A stretch of 64,000 nucleotides of DNA from Xiphydria camelus (lineage: Eukaryota > Arthropoda > Insecta > Hymenoptera > Xiphydriidae), in assembly GCA_963678675.1 (NCBI GenBank), contig OY783194.1:8671744-8735743 (forward strand), given 5' to 3'. The position numbers and the translations under genes were made by a program. Shown here piece by piece: positions 10,552 through 22,400 of the stretch. Positions within the stretch are counted from its first letter, which is position 1. Every line of letters starts with the position of its first letter. The notes below the pieces were generated by a model. The model was given only the letters and a program-made list of their open reading frames with translations, made no database searches and was not told the origin of the DNA.

Positions 10552-11061
10552 AAGTTGAACTTTATTAAATAAAAGAAAAGTGGCATTAAAATACATAGAA
10601 GTAATAACCCCCGACCTATCCCGTCACTGCCATTGGTAGCCCGCTCATTATCAGACATAAAAGTTAGAAATTTGCAAAACTGTAGGAGGGAAATATATCA
10701 TGTCATACATGGTTGAATTTGTAATAAAATTTCCTAAGTTTTTGTCCACATGACTAAACCGAAATTTCGAAAAACTAGATAAAAAAAATTTTTTTTTGAA
10801 AAATAATGCTTTTTTTCAAAATCTGTTTAAGGGATTTTATTATACTAAAAAAACCAAACAAAACGTACATTGAGTTTTCATCTATCTCGCTTCGTTTCGG
10901 AGATAGCTCGAAGGGGGTGATAATTCAGGGGTCCATTTCACCCCCTTAAACCAAAATTGGGCCGCTATAAAAAAATAGGGGTCTCTTATTTTTCGATAAA
11001 CTTTAAATTTACGAAGTTTCATCAAGATCGGAAGCGGCGGCCTCGAAACGTTTCCTGTAAG

Positions 11062-11379
11062 ACACAAATTTACATCGTACAAATCAGTTATGTAAGTCAT
11101 TAATATACTCATGACCGCGTTTGCTTAGATCGCCGGACCACTGTGTATCGTTTGTTGGAACACGCAAATTAACAAACTGTAAATTGCGGCACACTGTCAC
11201 AGAAGTAGATACCTAGGTTAGTATCGCCGTCCCGATCAGACCGACCGAACAGACCGATTCTCCCGGGAACTACGTTCACCCGATTTTCGTACTCCCGCAG
11301 TTAGAGAATAGCGACTAGGAGTCTCCTTACTTTTCCGGTGAACTCCGCCCACTTCTCACGGGAACAGGCTTTCACTCAG
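11062..11379. other. Spacer, nothing recognised
   Basis: The sequence right of the TAA duplication contains no ORF, repeat end or RNA signature that I can support. Confidence 0.45.
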
Positions 11380-11940
11380 TTATAGAATAACCGTCCAGTT
11401 TTGTGCTTTATGCCCATCCCTGTCCTCTCGCTTTTGTTCTTCCGTTTTCTCAAAACCCGGAAAATGTTCTTCTAGTAGGAGCTCCAGAGTTTCCTCCGTG
11501 CTCCAGGTGTATTCGCCGTTTGGTTTGATTAAACAACCCCCCCCCCCCCCCCCCCCCAATACTCTAACTAGTCTGGAGGCCTCAGCATATTTCTCAATAC
11601 TACTGCTGAAGTCTCTCCAGCCTATTTTATTAGCATATGCTAGTTCTCTGTTATATTTCTTCTGAAGGGATCTTCTCTCCTCTAGAGCTTTTCTTTTATT
11701 GGGCAGGTCTCTGGCATTCCGGACCTTGTTCCAAGCTTTCCTCAGCAGGCTTTTTATTGCAGCCAGCTTATTATTCCACCAATTGACCTTCGTGGTTCCC
11801 TTGGGGATATATACAGTGCTACTCGCTTCGTATGACAGTCTCAGTGCCTCTGCGAAGCGCTCGGCCGTTATCTTGAGCTGTTTCTTATTACAGAACCGGA
11901 CAGGTACATCTCCTGTATTTTTTTCCATGTTTTTCCACAT
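11380..11940 (-). pseudogene. LINE ORF2 fragment (linker between EN and RT)
   Basis: The 186-residue frame contains 'KVNWWNNKLAAIKSLLRKAWN', 'GWRDFSSSIEKYAEASRL' and 'TWSTEETLELLLEEHFPG'. These are typical of the region between endonuclease and RT in R1/Jockey-type LINEs. Neither catalytic domain is present. A run of 21 cytosines (11537-11557) lies inside and encodes a glycine run on this strand. That is not part of the family and suggests slippage. Confidence 0.75.
11537..11557. repeat. Poly(C)21 tract
   Basis: Uninterrupted run of 21 C inside the LINE fragment. Length is likely unstable and may be an assembly or sequencing weak point. Confidence 0.95.
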
Positions 11941-12289
11941 ATTATTGGTTTACCGACGAATTATAAATGTTATTAACAAGAAAATTTTTTTCCACATGTT
12001 GCAGGTTTACTATAAAGGACAGTAGAACTCGCACAAATTCGACACCGCCATTTCGAGACGTCCTGTATCAATGCTTACAAATGAACCATTGTTTTTTTAA
12101 ATCTAAAAAAATATTTTTGAGTAGTTTAATGCATGTACTTTCAGATCACCATAATTAATATACGAAAAAAATTAAATATCTTTGAAAATAATACGAATGA
12201 AAAAAGCGTTGGTTTTCGACCTTCCACACTGGGTGCCCCCCTTAATAAATGGTGCGATGTTTCTTTATCAAGAGATTTTATTAAAATTC

Positions 12290-12378
12290 CCCGACATCTC
12301 CAAGTATTCCATACCCTCAAAAAAATTCTCGGACTTTTCCCGATTTTCCAAGTTTCCCAGGTCTGTGGCAATCCGGTT
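12290..12378. mobile_element. Degraded end of a hAT relic related to 3697-4904
   Basis: The segment repeats the sub-terminal pattern of the hAT element: 'ttctcggacttttcccgattttcc', then 'cccaggtctgtggcaatccgg', a decayed form of 'tgtggccaccctg'. No opposite end was found. Confidence 0.45.
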
Positions 12379-12560
12379 ATAGCACCATCCGATTACCATT
12401 TATTCTGGACACTGCAGATTGAGGTTAGTGATTTAAAGTTTGCTCCTTTGCAACTCGTTAAAAACCATTTGGACAATTTTTTTCACCGATAAATCTCGCG
12501 ATTTCTGCGGAGAAGTAATTGTGAAATTATCTCAAAGATGGAGATAGGTCGTTGGACAAA
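12372..12560 (+). pseudogene. mariner transposase C-terminal scrap
   Basis: 'IAPSDYHLFWTLQ' carries the third catalytic Asp region of mariner transposases (usual form APSDYHLF). It is followed by 'LVKNHLDNFFHR', a stop, and residues resembling the family's last helix. It has no TIRs and is unrelated in position to the mariner at 5526. Confidence 0.75.
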
Positions 12561-13165
12561 ATTATCTTCATTTAAATTATTCAATTTATTCGCACCCGAC
12601 AAAAAATGTATTAGAATTGTGTTCAAAAATCCACACAAACTTTCCGATCAATTGATAAGTACATTATTTGTTCCTTTTTCGAGACGAAATTATTATTTTT
12701 GTAAATGTTATGTATTTCGTTGAATATGTTATTGCAGTATGCCTAATAATAATAAAGTGCAAACTAAAAGTAAGAAATTTTAATTCTTCGAATTTACTAA
12801 GCAAAAATTGAAATCGGCTGTCAATCACTATTCCTCCTGACTGGATATGTGTGTAAAAAATTAATAAATTTCGATAATTTCCTGAAATCCGTAACTTACT
12901 ATACGCCAGTGTACTTGTGTAACTATTATTTAATGAGTTTTGGTGGTTATTTTTATTTCTTCGTTTCCACACGTGATGTAGTCAGTAACAAGATTATAAA
13001 ACAAGAAAACTTTATATTTTTTTTCAAATTCGTGCCCAAGTCCTTGTTTCACCTCACTTCATTCAGCTCGGTATAGTATGCTACATCTTTTTCGTATACC
13101 TACGTATGTCAGTCACATCGTAAAGTATGAAAGTAACGTCACTATGCTTTACCAATGTTCTATTC
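12561..13165. other. AT-rich spacer downstream of DAP3
   Basis: No coding or repeat signal was recognised. It is the 3' flank of the minus-strand DAP3 gene. Confidence 0.5.
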
Positions 13166-13171
13166 TTTATT
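13166..13171 (-). terminator. DAP3: Candidate poly(A) signal of DAP3
   Basis: The complement of 'tttatt' gives AATAAA 10 bases after the stop codon (13181-13183). It is close to the stop, so a more distal signal may be used. Confidence 0.35.
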
Positions 13172-13180
13172 TTAACAAAA

Positions 13181-13417
13181 TCATAGGGGGGTACAGTAAT
13201 TCATCAATTGATAAGGATTTCTACCCGACAATAGCTCCAACTCTCTTTGTCCTTCCTCAGTAACGTTCCTGATCCACTTTCGATTTTTATAATATTCCAT
13301 CACAATTTCAAACTCCCGTTCAGTGTAATTCTCCACACATATCGGCACGAAAGGATCCAAATTCTCGAAACCACTTTTGCCGAGTAAATATCGTGGAAGA
13401 TCGGAATCCATCTTTGC
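13181..13417 (-). CDS. DAP3: DAP3 exon 6 (C-terminus and stop)
   Basis: The acceptor is 'ttacttgcag' before 13417. The exon is 79 codons including TGA at 13181-13183. It encodes the conserved 'LLGKSGFENLDPFVPI' segment and the terminal 'NPYQLMNY' helix region. Confidence 0.93.
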   Translation of the reverse strand, partial: AKMDSDLPRYLLGKSGFENLDPFVPICVENYTEREFEIVMEYYKNRKWIRNVTEEGQRELELLSGRNPYQLMNYCTPL

Positions 13418-16400
13418 CTGCAAGTAATTACATAAATGACATAAATTACGGTCGTATAAATAAAGTTCCGTCATTCAAAGCGAGTTGATCAGAATCATTG
13501 TCGCTAGGTGTACATATGAAACGTTGCTGGTTTTACGTAATTTTCAATATATTTCTAAAATATTACTGAAATATATGACACAGCGGTTATACAGGGTGAT
13601 CCAGGTTTAACGTCATTAATTTTGATATGTGATAGAACAACAAAAATAAAGTAGACTTTCATAAGAAAATTGAAAAAAAATGTTTACTAACAAAGATACA
13701 GGGTGTCAAAGTTGTGGAAAAAAAATGGTTTTCTCATCATAACTTCTAAACCACTGGACCGATTTCCATGACATTTCGCCCACAGACTAATGTAGTACAC
13801 CTCTAAGTAATGATTAAAATCATTTTAAAAATTCTCCAGTAGCGTAGACACTGGGGGGCCGGTACCCCCCTTTCCCCCTCCCAATTTTCGACGCTACCGG
13901 ATATTTTACAAAGGAAATTAAATTTTTGAATTTCCTGTTTAATTTAGAAAAAAATTACCCTTGCAAATTTTTTATTTATATCTTCGTTTTTGAGATATTT
14001 GAATGTATAGGGTTGCAGACAGGCAAAAACTTATGATTGAACTACCAAGAAAATACGATATGAGAGGCTAAAGCTGTTTTCAACATTTCATTACTGACTA
14101 GACATACATCAAACATACGAAAATAAATAAATAAATAAAACAAATTAATTATTTTTTAATTGCATTTATTAATTTTTTTCGTATCTTTGATGTATGTCTA
14201 GTCAGTAATGAAATGTTGAAAACAGTTTTGGCCTCTCATATCATATTTTCTTGGTAGTTCAATCATAAGTTTTGGCCTGTCTGCAACCCTATAAATTCAA
14301 ATATCTCAAAAACGAAGCCATAAATCAAAAATTTGCAAGGGTAATTTTTTTCTAAATTAAACAGGGAATCCAAAAATTCAATTTTCTTTGCAAAATATCC
14401 AGTGGGAGCCGAAAATTGGGACTGGGAGAAGGGGGTACCGGCCCCCAGTATCTACGCCACTGGAGAATTTTTAAAATGATTTTAATCATTACTTAGAGGT
14501 GTATTACATTAGTTTGTGTGCTAAATTTATGGAAATCGATCCAGTGGTTTAGAAGTTATGATGAGAAAACCAGTTTTTCTCCGAAACTTTGACACATTGT
14601 ATCTTTGATAGGAAACATTTTTAAAACAATTTTCTCATGAAAGTCTACTTTTTTTATTGATGTTCTATCACCTATAAAAATTAATGACGTTTAACCCCTT
14701 GGGGCCCAAATTATTATTATTTTTTGGGACCCCCCTCCACATGTGGTTCCAACCAGCGCTTACTGGTACAGTAGAAACAAATTTTGAATATGTGGTTCCA
14801 AGCAATCACCATTGGACCATAAAGGGTTAACCTAGACCACCCTGTAGAATAATACTTCCTGAAATACGTTCATATGATAAACCCATACAGTACGTTATAA
14901 GGTGCAAACAGAGAGGATGTAACTCCTCTCCTATCGTGAAGACAATAAGTCGATGGACATCAGACAATAGACACTTTCAGCACGTCCTAAATTTTAAATG
15001 TATCCGTATATGCATCTGTCTGCGCATGCGCAGAATAGATATGGTGGTCTCGATGCGTTACGTTGCCCGTATCGTTACGGGCCTACCGTCGTATCCCTAT
15101 CCGAACACGTATCCTGTCGCGTATGCAACTAGACTCTGTAACTTTCGAGAGTTACTAGATTTTATAGCGGTAAGATGCAAATATTAGTTTATCCTCTCTT
15201 AATTTCCGCCATCGGTCGCGACGGCGAGGCGGGCGTTATGTTAGGCAGGCGCAAGGCACCTCGATGCCGCTCTTCAATTTCGGGTTAAACGTAATTGTGG
15301 AGGCTTCTACTACTACCTTACTAAAACCCTCCTAAGAAATGGATCAATAGGACTGTATATACCTATTAAGGAAACTCGATTTACAACAATCGGGTCAGGA
15401 ATTTGTAGAGCTAGCCTCGGTAAAAAATAAGAACACTGTCCAATAACTAAGTTCTTTGACAGTTTTTTATCCCTTCTTCTAAACCTAAACATGGCAAGGC
15501 TGAGGCTATCGTTATAAAAGGCAAGATCAAAATTTCCATAGAGAGCTGCTCAGTTACCCAGGAGGTCCCCATCGTGTAAAATATGCCTCATCACTAGATT
15601 GTCCAAATCGTCGTCATCTTCATCAGCCTCATCAATTAGGATGGGGTGAAGTATATCGTCCATAATTATGTACAATAATTAGGGTAAACCACCCAGTTAT
15701 TGGACACCTTAAGAGAACGGAGTTAACGAGAGAGGAGATCTTAGGTGAGGGGGCGTCAAGCAAGAAGGTATGGTGGCTAAGAACGATAGACCAGAGGAAG
15801 AAAGAGAAGGAGAAAGAGAAAACGCGCACAAAATGCATGATACAGAGGAATGATAACGGTTTACGTAAAGAGAAGTATGCATGGAAAGAATTGTGGAATG
15901 CTGGTATGGGAGGAACACTGTAGGGAATATGTTTGTTACCTGCGAAGTCCTTTTCTAGGCTAGTGGGCCGAAATAAACTATCTACCTATCTATCTATCTA
16001 TTCAACACCTTGCAGTTATTAGACAGTCTAATTTAAATGAATAAAAACAAGTTTTCTAGTTCTTACTTAAATAAATATTATCAATAAAAAAAATAAGAAC
16101 ACTGTCCAATAACTAAGTTCTTTGACAGTTTTTTTTGAGGTTATTGCTTTCGGTTTCGTATACGTATGGATAGATCGATGCTTGCTTAAACGGTTATTTT
16201 GCGGCCAACGTAAGTCGATCAGTTTACGGTTACGGATAGGGATACGAAGAAAATTTTAGGGTTTGCTAAAAGTGTCTAATGTCGGACTTATCACCGAGCG
16301 CCTATCACTTAATAGTATTATACTTTCATTGCATACGCACTTTTCGTTTCAACTAATTCTGGTGTAAAGTTCTGATGGGATGGCGCTGCGGTAAGGGGCG

Positions 16401-19400
16401 GCAAATTCGTAAGACTGCAGTGTAATGTCGCGATTTGAATCACGCTTTAAGCGGCCCACTCACGAGGCAATTTGCAGGGGCCAATCTGCAGGTCACAATC
16501 TGCAGGGAAATCGGGAAGCCGCCTACTCACACGGCAATTTTCAGGGGCCAATATGCAGGGTCTCATACGATTTGCAAGGAATTGGAGAGGGGAGCAAAGC
16601 GATTGGATCGATTGAACATCTAACTAGCCAATTTAGGGAGGCGGTTCTAAAATGGGACCAATTAAGCGGCCTACTTACACGGCAATTTGCAGTGGCCAAT
16701 CTGCAAGGTCCTTGTAGATTGTCGCGTGTGTAGGTTAACACGTTCCGTGCCGGACCGATTTTTGAAGACTTTCCGTTCAGGCCGCGTGGGGCGTATACGA
16801 CCCACGCTTTTACGATTAAATAAACTCGTTTTTGACGTATGCCTTACAATTTGTCAATAGTACAAAGCCATAATTAGCAAGAAAAGGTTATAATATAATA
16901 TAGGGTAAAGTGGGGTGATGTGAACCGTGGGATAACGTGAACCACGCCGATTTTTCCTATTTAAAATTGACACCCGCGTAGACATAGTACTGCCATCAGT
17001 TGCATTTGTGTTTAACTTTTTTGTGGTGAATAGTTCGAGTGTGCACAACTGTTCAAGTCTTTATACCAGACACGGCTGAAAAAATTTATCACGAAAGTTT
17101 TGACAAGTGCTCAAAGAAGACGTGTTCTTGAGTTAATTCTCGTCGCTTTTTCAAGGTAACTATATGTATAATGTTGGTTTCATTGATAGGTTTTATAATC
17201 CGAAGAGATTTACTGATTTGCTTACATTGTGTTAATGTGGCGTCCTTCGCAATAAAAAAAGCGTCAGTGGGGGGATGTGAACCATTCTTGGTGGGGTGAT
17301 GTGAACTACTCTGCTGACGCTATTTTATCGTTTATTATTTGTTTATATGCACATATTTATTGTTTTTAATGAACGTTTTTAACTTTTTTAGCCAACATGC
17401 CACGAACATATAAGAATGCATTGCATCGCAAGAATGAATGCTATATGAAAATAGAAATGATTTTATAGACATATTACCATTTGTTACTGTATAAAAATCT
17501 TAATCGAACATTACCAACGATTTTTATTGATATATATACGTTTTACAACGGAATTTCAGTGGTGGTTCACATCACCCCACCATTTTTTGAAATTGAGAAA
17601 AAACATCTATAGCGAGAAATGGAAATTTTTTAACAAAAAATGGATACTTTTAAGTCAAACTGTACCAAAACGTACTATGCCACTCTCTCTAAAGGATATT
17701 GACAGCAGATTTGCAAAAAAAGAAATTTTTGTCAGTTATAGTGGACTTCTTAAAAATATGGTTCACATCACCCCACTTTACCCTACATTTTAATATGCAT
17801 TAGACAACAGAGCAATAAATTAAATTTTTTGTTATTATTATTAACAAAAAAATTCTTATTTTTTATTAACGCGGTATACATCATGTAAGGTGCCTATATT
17901 TGACTACAATAAATTTTTTTTAAATTCTTCGTTTTTCAAAGAGAATTCCAAGTGGCCTGAACGGAAAGTGTTAATTGGTCCCATTTTTTACCCGCCTCCC
18001 TAAATTGCCTAGTTGGATGTTCAGTCGATCCAATCGCCCTGCTCCCCTCTCCAATTCCTTGCAAATCGTATGGGACCCTGCAGATAGGCCCCTGCAAATT
18101 GTCGTGTGAGTAGGCGACTTCCCGATTTCTGTACAGATTGTCCCCTGCAATTGCCGTGTGAGTAGGCCGCTTAATATTCTCTGCTCTCCGAAGGATAGTG
18201 GCCGAAGGTACAAAAGCGCTACTGTGTCCGCGTGGCGATCGGTGGAACTATCATAAAGACTTGGTACCCATGCAAATGAGTCTGAAGTGGTAAAGTAGTG
18301 ACAAGTCACCGTGCTAGATTTTTTTTAGTGGTCTCAAATATTACTCGTAGCTTTTAGCGACCCGCAATTTTTCTTATTGAGTTCCTTGTACGCTTTTTTT
18401 TTTGGGGGGGGGGGGGCTGCTGTTCCTTTGCACTGGATAACAGTAGAAATGCATAAATAAAGATCAACTCATAGTGACAACGATATCTCCTACATTACCA
18501 ATATTTTGATGAATCTAAATATTACTGTGTACTCATTGAAACTAAATGTTTGTGCTACGTGAGAAGACCAGACCCCCTAGAGCTCGGACTGAGGATTCGA
18601 TTGTGCACGGTTAGAATAGGGAGTTTTTGAGCTCCTTAATTTTAGAACGTTAAACGTAAAACGTTATGTTGAGCATGCGCAGTGGCTTCATAATAACCGA
18701 TTACGCTATTAAACGATAACGTGATACCTTATTAGACGGAGAATAGGGTACGCTTAATAAGCGATAACGGAAATGCACTGTCGCTAGAGTGCGCCTAGGG
18801 AGTAGGGAGAAGGACCAATTAGGTTTCCTCTTTAACCCTCCGTTGGTAAGGTGAAACAATGTAATGTGAAAATTGCATTTAGTTGGGGTATGACATACCC
18901 CACCTTACTAACACAGGGTTAAGATCGCAGCGCCATAACGGAGTATCCGCGAACTAATCTCTAGTACATCATTTCCCAACGGCCGGCCTTACACAGCCGG
19001 AATATCTCTGAGTTCAGAGACGGAATTCATATTATTAATTCATAACGCCCGGAATTGCATATGAGCAGCTCATTTTCGAAGTGCAACAAGTCCCTTTTTA
19101 TCCAATTTCAAGTAGATATCTCAATAGGTTTTGTAGCAATAGTAGAATCAGTTATACCTTCTTAGCCAAGAAATTTAAAAATGGACTTGTTGCACTTTGG
19201 AAATGAACTCCTCATATAATTTTAATTATGCAGTACACACGTCCTGATTTTTTCAGATTATGAATTTTTCAGATTAATCTGTCATAGTGATACTGACGAA
19301 CGTTATGAATTCCGGATCAGAAGATTTAAGATTATGAATTCATAACGCACTTCTCTCCATATATTTAATATAGCGAGCACACACACACCGGAATCATATT

Positions 19401-22400
19401 CTGATTATTTCAGTTGAAAACTGCAAGAGGTGGTGAGAAGACCTGAGTTGCTACTTCTGATGCGTGATGAGTGATACAGAAAATTTAATTTTGTCACATT
19501 CTGTAGTAATCGAAGAATCTATCAGGATGCTGTCGTAATTTTCTTGCCGTAATGTGGTACTGGCTCTCCCTTATTCTGTTCACATTAAGAGAGTAAATCC
19601 AGTGTATTCATTTGCGTTTTTTTTTTAATAAATAGCTAAAAGTAGTGCGATAAGTATCAATTCGTCTTCCATACCGATCAACGATGCTCGCTAGCCGAGA
19701 ATCACGAGAATACTGATCTAACAGAATTCTTAAGATATGTGTGAGGCAAGGTGTCGGAATTCGGATTATGAATTCAGAGACGGAATTCATAATGTGAATT
19801 CCGACACATTGCCTCACACATATCTTAAAAATTCTGTTAGATCAGTATTCTCGTGATTCTCGGCTAGCGAGCATCGTTGATCGGTATGGAAGACGAATTG
19901 ATACTCATCGCACTACTTTTAGCCATTTATTTTAAAAAACGCAAATGAATACACTGGATTCACCCTCTTAGTATGAACAAAATAAGGGAGAGCCAGTACC
20001 TACCACATTACGGCAAGAAAATTACGACAGCATCCTGATAGATTCTTTGATAACTACAGAATGTTACAAAATTAAATTTTCTGTATCTCACATCGCGCAT
20101 CAACTATTTTCCCATTCTGGATTCCAAATAAACTTTTCCTCATTTTTCTTTGGGAAAGAGATGAAAACAATTCTTTTTCAGGGTCATTTTTGGCCCAGGA
20201 ATGGCATTGAGGAACACAACAGGAATGGTTCGAAAGCTTGGAGGAAGACATTTCAGTTTCTTAGCAAAACTACAATCACCAAGATAACAAACAACAATAA
20301 CGAAACAAGATATATAATGATAATAACAGTAAAAATAGCACTCGAAATCGGCAAATAGTAAACGTAAACAAATACGTAATGTACGAGAGATTAGTTCCGC
20401 ATTGGGCCACCAGAGGTCATATCGCTTAGCATGGAATCCCAATGGCGTCAGAAGAAAGACCGAGTCTGGAGGAAAGCGGCACGTGCCCGACCGATGACAG
20501 TTGTAAGCGTTGTAAATGAAATAAAGGAAGTACTGTCACTGTGCAGAAAGAGTTGTTTCCCTGAGAGCCCCGGACTTGAACTCCAAGGGTCGCCGCTGCC
20601 GGGTGTAATCCGCTACACTTACGTTATACGTAATAGTCTAAGAGCCAGCGACGTTTTTGTGATAGTGATTTTATAAAGAAAAATTCTATAATAAATCGTG
20701 AATCGAACTTATGTTCTTTCTATGACAGATGCATACTACTACGAGTTGAAGCAATGGCTTTTGCCATGTCGCTGCCACGTCTTATGCCACGCCACTTTGG
20801 TGGGCGCACTCCCTTATAGACGGAGAGCTAGTGACATTTTTCAGTGATTATTTAGTTAAGGCCTATTTTTTGAGAGAATGTTGTGGGGGCATGTCTAAGT
20901 GCCATCCGTGAGGATTAACCCTGATAGCGGTATAGGAGGCAGGCGGAACGCCCCCAACTTGTAAAAAATAGTGCACGAAATTATTATTTAGTTAAGGCTG
21001 AAATTTTGTTTAGTATTCGTCTAGTAGTCCACAATTATGAATATAAATTGGCGGATCGATTGGCCGGTATTAAAAGGGTGGCAGATTATCCCAAACATGT
21101 CGTGTCAACAATAAAATTTTTATTATTTAGTTAAGCATCAATTTTTAATATGTTATTGAGGTAACTGTTTCAAGATGAAATTTAAATTGGCGGAACGAAA
21201 TATCGGTATTAACTACCTGGCGGAACGATTTAAACATCTACTGTGCGCCGGACGATAGTGGTCTAATTTTAAGTAATAGTTTCCACAGCGGCGCAGTAGC
21301 ACAGTAGTTAACGGCAAGTCATACCACGCGGTAGGCTTGTTTTCGATTCTTGCTGCGGACAGTTAAAAAAATTTTTTTTCGCTTTTTTTTTATTTATTTA
21401 TTGTGAAATAGTAATTTCTATTACAGAAATATTAAAAAATGCGCTGAAAAAAATTAATTTTGAGGAAAAACTTTGAAATTAGAAGTATGACTCATCACGA
21501 AATTCTAGGTTTTTGTCAGACTCTGTTATGATTCATTTAATTGTTGACAATCCATTTGCATCAAAGCACGGAATATTCCGCGAGCCGCGACTGTCTGCTA
21601 TCACCGAGCGCGGAATATTCCGCGCACCGCGATTGTCTGATTAAATATTTTTGTATAATTAGTGTAAGTATAAATAATAAATTATTATTGAATATAAAAA
21701 ACAAGTTTTTCCTTCGATAATTAAATTATATATTAGATATATAGAAATAAGAATAAATCAAAAACATTTAATACAAGAAAATATTTTTCATTTTAATGAT
21801 TTTTCCCATTTTCATTTCCTCCTCAAAATTAATTTTTTTCAGCGCATTTTTTTATATCTGTAACACAGGAATTACTATTTCACAATAAATAAATACCAAA
21901 AAAAGTGATAAAAAAATTTGTTTAAACTGTCCGCAGCAAGAATCGAACCCGAGCCTACTGCGTGGTAAGACTTGCCCTCAACTACTGCGCCACTGCGCCG
22001 CTATGGAAACTGTTGCTTAATATTATACCACTATCATCCGGCGCACAATCGATGTTTAAATCGTTCCGCCAGGTAGTTAATACCGATATTCCTTCCGCCA
22101 ATTTAAATTTCCACTTGAAACAGTTGCCTCAATAACATATTAAAAATTGAGACTTAACTAAATAATAATTTTGTGCACTATTTTTTACAAATTGGGGGCG
22201 TTCCGCCTGCCTCCCATACCGCTATCAGGGTTAATCCTCACGGATGGCACTTAGACATGCCCCCACAACATTCTCTCAAAAAATAGGCCTTAACTAAATA
22301 ATCACTGAAAAATGTCACTGGCTCTTAGTCTATTAGACTGCGCATGCAAAACGGACAAGATAGTGCGTTTAGACCTGGCTATATTTGAAGGCAACGGTTC

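Larger units (their letters stand above)
6482..11057 (+). mobile_element. Composite Tc5-like transposon, 4.58 kb, long inverted repeats
   Basis: Ends read 'caagaaacgtttcgagg' (6482) and its near complement ending at 11057. TAA flanks both sides, at 6479-6481 and 11058-11060, and the outer bases are C and G, so the restored target is CTAAG. That matches the CTNAG target and TNA duplication known for the C. elegans Tc4/Tc5 elements. The inverted arms (6482-7366 and 10177-11057) are about 880 bp and include the 3' third of the transposase gene. The left arm is therefore a second, inverted copy of the 3' end. Between the arms lie an exon-like ORF, a nested fold-back MITE and the transposase gene. 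Confidence 0.85.
16451..18170. mobile_element. TTAA-flanked fold-back MITE, outer layer
   Basis: TTAA at 16447-16450 and 18171-18174 brackets ends 'gcggccc...ggccgc'. The arms carry repeats of 'cacggcaatttgcaggggcc' in both orientations. The interior is occupied by the nested TTAA element at 16739-17970. Confidence 0.78.
20819..22330. mobile_element. TA-flanked fold-back element, nested copy
   Basis: The ends 'gacggagagctagtgac' and complement are flanked by TA (20817-20818 and 22331-22332). Arms are about 500 bp with small indels, and each contains a tRNA-like segment. TIRs match those of the outer element, so this is self-family nesting. Confidence 0.82.

Noticed and set aside
21929..22001. 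Functional tRNA gene
   Set aside because: The promoter-like boxes are present but the acceptor stem does not pair and the same segment sits in a MITE arm.
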